A stretch of 45,136 bases of DNA from contig JAPPBX010000037.1 of NCBI GenBank assembly GCA_026702755.1, forward strand, positions 1-45,136, written 5' to 3'. Source of the DNA: Candidatus Poribacteria bacterium. GTDB taxonomy: Bacteria; Poribacteria; WGA-4E; WGA-3G. A model generated the notes under the pieces. That model ran no database searches. It was given only the letters and a program-made list of their open reading frames with translations, and was not told where the DNA came from. Shown here piece by piece: positions 1 through 7,148 of the stretch. The position numbers and the translations under genes are program-made. How positions within the stretch are numbered: the stretch's first letter is position 1; the number at the start of each line of letters is the position of its first letter.

Positions 1-68
1 TCCGTATCATTTCTGCTCGTAAAGCGACTCGAGCCGAAACTAAACAATATGAGGAATTTAACCAATGA
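1..68 (+). CDS. C-terminal end of a BrnT-family toxin (partial, cut by window edge)
   Basis: The reading frame beginning at base 3 gives RIISARKATRAETKQYEEF then NQ and a TGA stop at 66-68. The string RIISARKAT followed by a basic/acidic helix is the characteristic tail of BrnT-type ribonuclease toxins (RelE-like fold). The stop overlaps the start of the next small gene by four bases (ATGA), the usual toxin-antitoxin coupling with the toxin first. Only about 21 residues are inside the window, so the catalytic part cannot be checked. Confidence 0.72.
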   Translation, partial: RIISARKATRAETKQYEEFNQ

Positions 69-265
69 AAGCAGAATATGATTTTTCAAAAGGAGAACGC
101 GGTAAGTTCTATAGGAAAGATGCCGTTTTCCAACTTCCTATCTATCTGGAAAAAGATGTTGATGAGTTTATGCATCATCTCGCGGATACTAAAGGAAAGG
201 ACGTTGGAGAACTCGTTAATGAACTGCTCCGTCGCAATATCCAGTTGATCCAGACTATCCAATAA
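65..265 (+). CDS. BrnA/CopG-like antitoxin
   Basis: A 66-residue protein translationally coupled (ATGA overlap) to the BrnT-like toxin tail. The layout is typical of ribbon-helix-helix antitoxins paired with BrnT-type toxins: a short N-terminal segment with KFYR, then a beta strand (AVFQLPIYL) followed by two helices (VDEFMHHLADTKG and VGELVNELLRRNIQLI). Such antitoxins bind the toxin and repress their own promoter as dimers; that role is inferred from family knowledge. A GAGG at 51-54 inside the toxin gene could serve as its ribosome site. No promoter of its own is visible, which fits an operon whose first gene lies outside the window. Confidence 0.68.
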   Translation: MKAEYDFSKGERGKFYRKDAVFQLPIYLEKDVDEFMHHLADTKGKDVGELVNELLRRNIQLIQTIQ

Positions 266-284
266 ACAGATGGAGTATCGCCTC

Positions 285-1043
285 ATGCGGTTGGATAACA
301 AAACAGCCATTGTCACAGGAGCAGGGCGCGGTATCGGCAGAGCCATCGCCCTTCGGTTCGCTGAAGAAGGGGCGAAAGTCGTCGTTGATGATGTGGACGA
401 TGCTATCGGCACCGAGACCGTCGCTGCAATCACCGATGCAGGCGGCGAGGCACTTTTCGTCAACGCCGATGTCTCCAATGCTGCGGATGCTCAAAGACTT
501 ATCGCTGAGACCCTTGACACTTACGGCACTGTTGATATCTTAGTAAACAACGCCATCTGCTCCACAGCCGACGTACTGAACAACAATTGGGAGGCGAACT
601 TAGCGGTCGCGCTCCAAGGCACCAGCCACTGTTCTAATGCCGTTATCCCTATAATGCAGGAGGCTGGCGGCGGGAGCATCGTCAATATCGCCTCTGTCAA
701 TGGACTCATCGGTTTACAGGCGATCCATGCGTACTCTGCTGCGAAAGGTGGCGTTATCGCATTGACCCGCTCCATGGCAGTCGCACACGGTAAAGATAAC
801 ATCCGTATCAATTGTATCTGTCCCGGCACAATCCAAACCGAAGTCTGGGAACCGATGATTGAACGCAACCCGCAAATTTTGGATGAAATCACGCCATGGT
901 ATCCGTTAGGACGGATCGGACAACCTATTGACATTGCGAACGCAGCACTCTTCCTCGCGTCCGATGAAGCCAGTTTTGCAACGGGCGCAGTTTTCGTTAT
1001 TGATGGCGGCTTGACTGCTGGTAACCATCAGTTTCCGATTTGA
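285..1043 (+). CDS. SDR-family NAD(P)-dependent oxidoreductase
   Basis: A classical short-chain dehydrogenase/reductase of 252 residues, the usual length. Seen: the TGAGRGIG dinucleotide-binding motif (residues 11-18), NNA (88-90), the catalytic Ser in NIASVNG (S137), the YSAAK motif (Y150, K154), and a C-terminal IDGG. An Asp pair after beta-2 (VVVDDVDD) suggests NAD rather than NADP preference; this is an inference. I chose the ATG at 285 because GGAG at 272-275 lies nine bases upstream and the product then begins with the standard MRLDNKTAIVTG. An in-frame ATG at 270 adds five residues but has no ribosome site. It is followed 47 bases later by a PhyH gene, suggesting a small catabolic operon. 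The substrate cannot be told. Confidence 0.9.
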   Translation: MRLDNKTAIVTGAGRGIGRAIALRFAEEGAKVVVDDVDDAIGTETVAAITDAGGEALFVNADVSNAADAQRLIAETLDTYGTVDILVNNAICSTADVLNNNWEANLAVALQGTSHCSNAVIPIMQEAGGGSIVNIASVNGLIGLQAIHAYSAAKGGVIALTRSMAVAHGKDNIRINCICPGTIQTEVWEPMIERNPQILDEITPWYPLGRIGQPIDIANAALFLASDEASFATGAVFVIDGGLTAGNHQFPI

Positions 1044-1090
1044 CAACATACAGAAGGAAGTATCCAACAAATTAACATACGGAGAACACA

Positions 1091-1942
1091 ATGGTAACAC
1101 AAGAACAGATCGACTTTTTTCAGGAAAATGGCTATCTCAAATTCGGTAGGGTCTTAGACAGCGATGGCGTTGAAGCCATGCGTGCAGGGTTGGATGCTGT
1201 CATTGAACTGGAACTCAGCGAAGGTGACGACTCTTCACCGGAATTCAAGTATGGACACGACCGGCGTGAAGACAAACTCAATCGGGGCAGCGGTCACCCA
1301 CGTGCGATTCATCAATACGTGAACATGTGGAAGCGGGAACCGCATTACGAGGCAGCGATTCACCATCCGCTTATCGCTGGAACGGCGCGTGCGCTGCTTG
1401 ATACGCCTGAAGTCCGTCTCTGGCACGATCAAGTGATTTCCAAACCACCCCACGACAACGGGCATTTCGGATTTCATCACGATTTCTTCTTTTGGCCCCT
1501 CAGCCCGCCGAACATTGTGAGCTGCTGGCTCGCTTTGGACGATGCCACGGTGGACAGCGGTTGCATGCACGTTATGCCGAAGAGTCATAAAGATGAACGG
1601 TTCTCGGTTGCTGCAAGAGCAGCATTCAATGCGGAATCCGCAAAAGCGAACGAAGAAGGACGCGAACCTCCTCCAAACCCGTGGACAGGAAGACGGGATT
1701 TGGACATCAGTCACGGTATCCCAGTAGAATTGAAAGCAGGCGAGTGTATGTTTCATCACTGCCTCAACTGGCACGGTACACCACCAAATGTTACCGACCA
1801 TCAACGTAGAGCATTTGTCATGATTTTCATGGCACAGGATGTCTGCTATAACAACGCGCAAGCACCGAGTCATATTCTCGTTTCAACCATCAAGGTTGCG
1901 GATGGCGACCCCCTCGTTGGGGATGGATTCCCGGTGGCATAA
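1091..1942 (+). CDS. Phytanoyl-CoA dioxygenase (PhyH) family Fe(II)/2-oxoglutarate oxygenase
   Basis: A 283-residue PhyH-family protein. The double-stranded beta-helix iron ligands are visible: H129-x-D131 in GFHHDFFFW, and the distal H228 in NWHGTPPN, followed by R239/R240 for 2-oxoglutarate binding. The segment SGCMHVMPKSHKD is the typical PhyH signature between the metal motifs. GGAGAA precedes the ATG at 1091. It shares a strand and short spacing with the SDR upstream, and together they could hydroxylate and then oxidise a substrate (inference). The family covers many substrates, so no specific activity is claimed. A second, distantly similar PhyH lies at 40703. Confidence 0.9.
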   Translation: MVTQEQIDFFQENGYLKFGRVLDSDGVEAMRAGLDAVIELELSEGDDSSPEFKYGHDRREDKLNRGSGHPRAIHQYVNMWKREPHYEAAIHHPLIAGTARALLDTPEVRLWHDQVISKPPHDNGHFGFHHDFFFWPLSPPNIVSCWLALDDATVDSGCMHVMPKSHKDERFSVAARAAFNAESAKANEEGREPPPNPWTGRRDLDISHGIPVELKAGECMFHHCLNWHGTPPNVTDHQRRAFVMIFMAQDVCYNNAQAPSHILVSTIKVADGDPLVGDGFPVA

Positions 1943-1960
1943 CGAGGTTTGAATACTGAA

Positions 1961-3208
1961 ATGAAAGATTCAACGTTTATCACAAGAGTTATTCTGAAAA
2001 ACTATAAGAGCATCGCTGCGTGTGATGTGCAGCTGCAACCCTTGACGTTCCTTGTAGGTCGCAACGGTGCTGGTAAGAGCAACTTTCTTGATGCACTGCG
2101 ATTTGTTGCTGATGCGTTGAATACATCGTTGGACCACGCGATACGAGATCGTGGTGGAATTGACGGTGTCCGCCGCCGGTCACGTGGACCTCCAAACCAT
2201 TTCAGCATTCGCCTTGAATTCACTCTACCAGAAAGTTTTACGGGCCACTATGCTTTTCAAATTAGGACGCGTTCACCCGGAGGCTACGAGGTTCAGGTTG
2301 AAGAGTGTCGTATTGAAAATAAGTTGTGCCTCACGTCAGAAGAATACTTCCGTGTTGAGAGTGGCACTGTAACCGACACAAGTATGGAAGTCGCACCAGC
2401 GGCTGCAATAGATCGCCTCTATTTGGTGAACGCTTCCGGGCTGCCCGAATTTCGGCCTGTCTATGACGCATTTTCTCGGATGGGATTTTACAATCTCAAT
2501 CCCGATAAAATCCGAGATCTCCAAGACCCGGACCTTGGAGATGTCCTTCTTCGTGATGGGCGTAACCTTACAAGTGTTTTCAAACAGTTATCACCCACTG
2601 TGAAGCAAGACATTGAGGAGTACCTAACAATAATTGTTCCGGGTATTCAAGGCGTAGAAATTGAAAAATTTGGGGGCAAGGAGACGTTAGCGTTCAGGCA
2701 GAATGTAGTAGGCGACAAACATCCTTGGCGATTTTTGGCAAACAATATGTCTGATGGTACACTCCGCTTGTTAGGGATTCTGGTGGCTCTGTTTCAGGGA
2801 AATCACGGCACTCAAAAGCGCGTGTCACTCGTCGGAATTGAAGAACCAGAAATCGCGATGCACCCCGCAATGGTCGGGGCGTTACTTGATGAATTTCGCC
2901 ACGCTGCCCACAAGGCACAAGTTATCATCATTACTCACAGTCCAGATTTGCTTGATGAAAAGAGTCTGGATATAGGGTCAGTTCTGGTTGTAGAAGCAGA
3001 TGATGGGAATACGGTAATTGCTCCTGTTGATGAAATTGGAAGGTCTGTTGTGCACGATAAATTGTTTACAACAGGGGAACTCCTACGTATGGATCAATTG
3101 CAACCTGATCCGGCATCTGTCGTTTCTGCTAAAAAGGCGCCACAACTCCCTTTGTTTAATTTTGGGAAAAGGAATTCTAACCGAACGAAGAATAAAGAAG
3201 AGCACTAA
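1961..3208 (+). CDS. RecF/OLD-like AAA ATPase (AAA_21 type)
   Basis: An SMC/RecF-class ATPase of 415 residues. It begins with the usual VILKNYKSI...LTFLVGRNGAGKSNFLDAL: Walker A at 33-40 counted from the ATG at 1961. Further on are an ABC-type signature (NNMSDGTLR, about 261-269), Walker B SLVGIEEPE (289-297, two acidic residues) and a switch His in ITHSPDLLD (H326). The track-length frame can start at TTG 1949, but GAGG at 1944-1947 is too close to that codon and better serves ATG 1961. The next gene, a DUF4276 protein, starts within its stop codon (TAATG). ATPase plus TOPRIM-like pairs of this kind resemble split OLD/PARIS-type defence modules (inference). Confidence 0.85.
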   Translation: MKDSTFITRVILKNYKSIAACDVQLQPLTFLVGRNGAGKSNFLDALRFVADALNTSLDHAIRDRGGIDGVRRRSRGPPNHFSIRLEFTLPESFTGHYAFQIRTRSPGGYEVQVEECRIENKLCLTSEEYFRVESGTVTDTSMEVAPAAAIDRLYLVNASGLPEFRPVYDAFSRMGFYNLNPDKIRDLQDPDLGDVLLRDGRNLTSVFKQLSPTVKQDIEEYLTIIVPGIQGVEIEKFGGKETLAFRQNVVGDKHPWRFLANNMSDGTLRLLGILVALFQGNHGTQKRVSLVGIEEPEIAMHPAMVGALLDEFRHAAHKAQVIIITHSPDLLDEKSLDIGSVLVVEADDGNTVIAPVDEIGRSVVHDKLFTTGELLRMDQLQPDPASVVSAKKAPQLPLFNFGKRNSNRTKNKEEH

Positions 3209-3830
3209 TGACAGTCAAAATCGGTTGCATTGTTGAGGGGCAAGGCGATGTCGCAGCTGTACCACTTTTGATTCGACGCATCGCAGCCGAGCTTTATCCA
3301 GAATTGGCGATCAACACGCCGTGCCCTATCCGTGTTCATAGGAATCAAATTGTTCAACCAGATAAACTTGACAAGAAGTTGACTTAGCAGCTCGGAGAAT
3401 TGGCGGGCAAGGAGCTATATTTATTATCCTTGACAGTGATGATGACTGTCCAGCGGAACTAGGGCCTGCGCTCCTTGAGCGAGCGTTACAAACTCATGGC
3501 AATTTACCGATTGCTGTCGTGTTGGCGAAATATGAGTTTGAAGCATGGTTTCTTGCAGCAGCCGAATCCATCCGTGGGCGGAGAGGGTTAAGAAATGATA
3601 TTGACTCTCCAGAAGAACCAGAGGCAATCCGGGACGCAAAGGGATGGTTAAGCAATCGAATGGAGAGTGGCAGGAACTATCATGAAAAGCGTGACCAGCC
3701 TGCCCTTGCAGATAGTTTCGACCTTGAGCAAGCACGCCGCGCAGATTCATTCGACAAATGCTACCGCGACATCGTTCGCCTTCTTCATGAATTACGAAAA
3801 ACAAGCAGTTTAACCAATGAACAAATATAA
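3208..3830 (+). pseudogene. DUF4276 family protein, broken by a one-base frameshift
   Basis: The ATG at 3208 overlaps the ATPase stop. The first frame reads MTVKIGCIVEGQGDVAAVPL and onwards to a TAG at 3385-3387. From about 3374 the -1 frame continues the same family: VDLAARRIGGQGAIFIILDS, DDDCPAELGP, then AKYEFEAWFLAAAES and RRADSFDKCYRD to a TAA at 3828-3830. Restoring one G after the AAG at 3373-3375 (AAG-GAA-GTT) would join them into an uninterrupted protein of about 207 residues. The VEGxGD Glu and the LDSDDD acidic motif are TOPRIM-like. No slippery heptamer is visible at the junction, so a deletion or an assembly error is more likely than programmed frameshifting. Confidence 0.78.
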
Positions 3831-3881
3831 GAACGAAATATAATCTACCATCCATTCTATTGGTAAGACGGAGGACTCAAT

Positions 3882-5285
3882 ATGGAAAACAGACCCAATG
3901 TCATCTTTGTTTTGACAGACGACCAAGGCCCATGGGCTGCAGGGTGCTGCGGCAATGAGGAAGTGCGGACGCCCTACCTCGATCAGTTGGCTTCAGAAGG
4001 TACCCGCTTTCCCAATTTCTTCTGCACAAGTCCCGTCTGCTCGCCAGCACGTGCAAGTCTGATGACCGGACGCATTCCCTCAGCGCACGGTGTACACGAC
4101 TGGATCCGCGACGGAAACATGCCGCCAGATCCCGCCCGATACCTTGACGGATTGACCTGCTATACGGACGTTTTAGCCGATAATAATTATACCGTCGGAT
4201 TGAGCGGCAAATGGCATCTCGGCGATAGCTTAACACCACAACACGGATTCAGTCACTGGTTCACTCTACTCACAGGTGGAAGTCAGTATAACGATGCGGA
4301 TATGATCCGAGATGGACAGGTAGAAATGCAGCCCGGCTATCTTACCGATGTCATCACCGATGATGCGTTGAACTTTATCTCGGCGAATCAAGAGGGTCCA
4401 TTCTATCTCAGCGTCAACTATAACGCACCGCATACACCGTTTACAGGACATCCCCAAGACATCGTTGACTCTTATGACGACTGCCCATTCAAGACCTGTC
4501 CACAAGAAGCGTTACATCCGTGGGCGGTGCAGGGCGCAGCTGTTCACATGGGCAATCGTGAATCGCTAAAAGGTTATTTCGCAGCGATAACAGCACTTGA
4601 TTTAAATGTCGGACGAATTCTGGAACGACTCACGCAGTTGGGTATCCGTGAAAACACGCTTGTTGTCTTCAGTAGTGATAACGGATATTCGTGTGGACAT
4701 CACGGATTCTGGCATAAAGGAAACGGTACATTCCCACTGAACATGTACGAAAACTCGGTCAAAGTCCCGTTCATTGTCAGCCAACCCGGAAGTATCCCAG
4801 AGGGACGCGTCAGCGAGGCGATGGTCAGCCAATACGATTTCATGCCAACACTTCTCGATTATCTCGGCTTACCCGATCCAAACGACGACATGTCACCCGG
4901 CAGAAGTTTTGTCTCCGCGCTCTCTGGAGAGACAAACGACGCGAAAGAGGAAATCGTCGTCTTCGACGAATACGGTCCCGTCCGTATGATCCGCACACAA
5001 GAGTGGAAATACGTCCATAGATATCCCTACGGTCCACATGAGTTATACGATCTCGTGAACGATCCGGGGGAACGGAAAAACTTGATAGATGACAAATCTC
5101 AGAACGCTCGCATAGATGACATGCGTCAACAGATGGGGGCATGGTTTCAAAGATACGTCCTACCGGAATTAGATGGTGCGAGATGCTCCGTTACAGGTGG
5201 CGGGCAAGCAGCAAAAATTGAGGAAGGACAATGTGGTGAAGGTGCCTTCCATCCGAGGTATGCACCACCTCGACAGAATGTGTAG
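3882..5285 (+). CDS. Sulfatase (type I, formylglycine-dependent)
   Basis: A 467-residue alkaline-phosphatase-superfamily sulfatase. Seen: the N-terminal metal site RPNVIFVLTDDQ (D13, D14); the Cys-type formylglycine signature C53-S-P-A-R57 followed by ASLMTGR; GKWHLG; NYNAPHTPF; and the SSDNGY metal motif around residue 267. The C-terminal part carries the usual RTQEWKYVHRYPYGPHELYDL and ending. Activity requires conversion of C53 to formylglycine by a maturase not present in this window. No signal peptide is evident at the chosen start (GGAGG at about 3870 precedes the ATG). Substrate unknown. A second sulfatase at 22755 has a CTPSR signature and belongs to a different subgroup. Confidence 0.92.
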   Translation: MENRPNVIFVLTDDQGPWAAGCCGNEEVRTPYLDQLASEGTRFPNFFCTSPVCSPARASLMTGRIPSAHGVHDWIRDGNMPPDPARYLDGLTCYTDVLADNNYTVGLSGKWHLGDSLTPQHGFSHWFTLLTGGSQYNDADMIRDGQVEMQPGYLTDVITDDALNFISANQEGPFYLSVNYNAPHTPFTGHPQDIVDSYDDCPFKTCPQEALHPWAVQGAAVHMGNRESLKGYFAAITALDLNVGRILERLTQLGIRENTLVVFSSDNGYSCGHHGFWHKGNGTFPLNMYENSVKVPFIVSQPGSIPEGRVSEAMVSQYDFMPTLLDYLGLPDPNDDMSPGRSFVSALSGETNDAKEEIVVFDEYGPVRMIRTQEWKYVHRYPYGPHELYDLVNDPGERKNLIDDKSQNARIDDMRQQMGAWFQRYVLPELDGARCSVTGGGQAAKIEEGQCGEGAFHPRYAPPRQNV

Positions 5286-5363
5286 CGTCTGCACCACTAC
5301 CACATCTTTTCACACAATGTTTTCGTTAGTGTGTAACCTGCTAAAAGGGCACCTTTAAATTCT

Positions 5364-5392
5364 TTGACATAAGCACAAAATTGATGTATGCT
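5364..5392 (+). promoter_or_regulatory. Sigma-70-type promoter upstream of the Uma2 gene
   Basis: TTGACA (5364-5369), a 17-base spacer and TATGCT (5387-5392). The predicted transcript starts near 5399, giving a leader of about 150 bases before the Uma2 ATG at 5549. The same TTGAC[AC]-17-TATRCT form recurs at 26090, 32270 and 40246. Confidence 0.6.
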
Positions 5393-5548
5393 ATATGGTA
5401 ACAACTGAAGTGACAAGAAAAAAAGTAAGCTTCGCTTCTGATTTTGTGAACTACATACGGCGTGTATTTACTATTTTTATTTTTAGAAGCTTCAAGTATT
5501 TTAGTCCTATAAGCACAATATGTTCGTGCCCTTGTTGTGGAGGAAATC

Positions 5549-6130
5549 ATGACGGCTATTGCTGTGCAAACCCAACTGACACCTGAGGAATACCTCGCTT
5601 GGGAACGCAAAGCACCCTTCAAAAATGAATATCTCAGCGGACAGATACTCGCGATGTCCGGTGCAAGTCGCGCACATAATCTCATCACAGGAAACATATT
5701 TAATGGACTTTACAACCAACTGGTGAATCGGGATTGTGAGACCTACACTAGCGAGATGCGCGTGAAGGCGAAACCAATAACATCTTACTTCTATCCGGAT
5801 GTCGCTGTCGTCTGTGATGAACCCCGTTTTGAAGATGATATGTTTGACACGCTCCTCAACCCAACCGTTGTTGTAGAGGTGCTTTCCCGCTCAACTGCAG
5901 CTTATGACAAGGGGGAGAAATTCGAGGCTTATAAACAGATCGCGTCCTTGCGGGAATATATCCTTGTTTCGCAAGACAGGGTAAACGTTGAACGCCATTT
6001 TCGTTTAGAAACGCAGTGGAAAGCAATCGAATTTCAGGAGCTTACGGACATTCTACCACTGGATTCAATTCGCTGCGAACTGCCCTTGGGACACATCTAT
6101 AGACGCGTCAAATTTACAGATACGCGCTGA
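5549..6130 (+). CDS. Uma2-family PD-(D/E)XK endonuclease
   Basis: A 193-residue Uma2 (DUF820) protein. Seen: the N-terminal LTPEEYLAWERKAPFKNEYL with a conserved Glu (E27), then the nuclease core YPDVAVVCD (P83, D84), PTVVVEVLS (E110) and YDKGEKFEAYKQI with the catalytic-region Lys. I chose ATG 5549 because GGAGG at 5539-5543 lies five bases upstream; the longer GTG start at 5537 would put the ribosome site inside the gene. The family is common in cyanobacteria and Poribacteria and often multiplies in genomes. Its cellular role is unproven, although the fold predicts a DNA endonuclease. It stands alone between unrelated neighbours. Confidence 0.88.
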   Translation: MTAIAVQTQLTPEEYLAWERKAPFKNEYLSGQILAMSGASRAHNLITGNIFNGLYNQLVNRDCETYTSEMRVKAKPITSYFYPDVAVVCDEPRFEDDMFDTLLNPTVVVEVLSRSTAAYDKGEKFEAYKQIASLREYILVSQDRVNVERHFRLETQWKAIEFQELTDILPLDSIRCELPLGHIYRRVKFTDTR

Positions 6131-6260
6131 TCCCACCGTAGACGCGCTTTGTAAGCCCTATTTCTAACTTTAGGACCCTAAAACTTAACTGAAGTAGCAG
6201 ACGTTATGCAACTTGCAAGCTTTTTACAGCCTTCCGATGGTTATTGTTGAAAGGAACGAA

Positions 6261-7109
6261 ATGGCGAGAGCTTTTGCCCCCGGCAACATTTCGTGTGTTT
6301 TCAAGGTTATTCCGCACGCCGATGCTGCCCGTATGCACTCGCTCGGTATGGGTTTCACTGTTAAAGAAGGTGTAGAGGTCACCGTCGCCGAGCATCACGA
6401 GACGGAAGTACTATTCAATGGACAGCGCATCAATTTTCCGACGGTACGCGCTGTTGTCAGCAGATTAACCCAAAAAAATGGTATCGCAGGCATCCAAGTA
6501 GATATTACCTCTCCACTGCCCCTCGGCTGTGGTTTTGGACTCAGCGGTGCCGCAGCACTCGCAACTGCTTATGCGCTCAACGACCTGCTTCAGAAGCACA
6601 AAGATACTGAAGAACTCGCGATGATAGCGCACGTCGCAGAGGTTGAAAACCGCACTGGGTTGGGTGATGTCTGTTCGCAATACCACGGTGGTTGTCTCGT
6701 CAAGTTGAAGGAGGGTGCACCGTTAGTTGCCGATAGGCTACCGATCGCAGAACAACCCATCTATTACCGCTACTTCGGACCGATCCAGACAAGTGAAGTG
6801 CTTGGAAACAGAGAACAGACAACTCGCATCAATCGTGCCGCCGATGTTGCCTTGAATGTTTTGCAAACGCTCACAAGTGCCAAATCAAGCCCCGAACTCT
6901 TTAATGCCTGCTTCACGGTCTCAAAAAGGTTTTCAGTCGAGAGTGGCTTACTCAGTGATGTACAGGTGATAGACACAATCGCACAGATTGAGGCAGAGGG
7001 AGGCGTTGCGTCGATGATTATGTTAGGGAACGGCGTTTTTAGCACACATCCTTTTGAAGACGCTGTCGAGACAAAACTCGTTCATAACCCAGCACGTCTT
7101 ATCCCGTAA
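6261..7109 (+). CDS. GHMP kinase resembling archaeal pantoate kinase
   Basis: A 282-residue GHMP-superfamily kinase. Seen: N-terminal AFAPGNISCVF (the PGH-like motif), the ATP loop PLPLGCGFGLSGAAAL (85-100), AHVAEVENRTGLGDVCSQ with the TGLGDV motif (132-137), a GGC, and YFGPIQTSEVL. Motif order and wording match COG1829 pantoate kinase of archaea, which phosphorylates pantoate in the archaeal route to coenzyme A. I chose ATG 6261 because AAGGA (6251-6255) sits five bases upstream; the longer TTG form (6213) is not supported. No phosphopantothenate synthetase neighbour is visible, so the pathway role is an inference and another GHMP substrate is possible. Confidence 0.7.
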   Translation: MARAFAPGNISCVFKVIPHADAARMHSLGMGFTVKEGVEVTVAEHHETEVLFNGQRINFPTVRAVVSRLTQKNGIAGIQVDITSPLPLGCGFGLSGAAALATAYALNDLLQKHKDTEELAMIAHVAEVENRTGLGDVCSQYHGGCLVKLKEGAPLVADRLPIAEQPIYYRYFGPIQTSEVLGNREQTTRINRAADVALNVLQTLTSAKSSPELFNACFTVSKRFSVESGLLSDVQVIDTIAQIEAEGGVASMIMLGNGVFSTHPFEDAVETKLVHNPARLIP

Positions 7110-7148
7110 GTCCATTGCAATACTGTTCTTAGGATGGAGTCAGCGGAG

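Noticed and set aside
3370-3390. Programmed -1 frameshift in the DUF4276 gene
   Set aside because: No X-XXY-YYZ slippery heptamer, no stimulatory hairpin evident and the fit after restoring one G is perfect, so a plain deletion or error is simpler.
5395-5586. 63-residue frame at the transcript start after the promoter at 5364
   Set aside because: It overlaps the Uma2 start in another frame, has no ribosome site and its composition (FIFRSFKYFSPIS) looks random.
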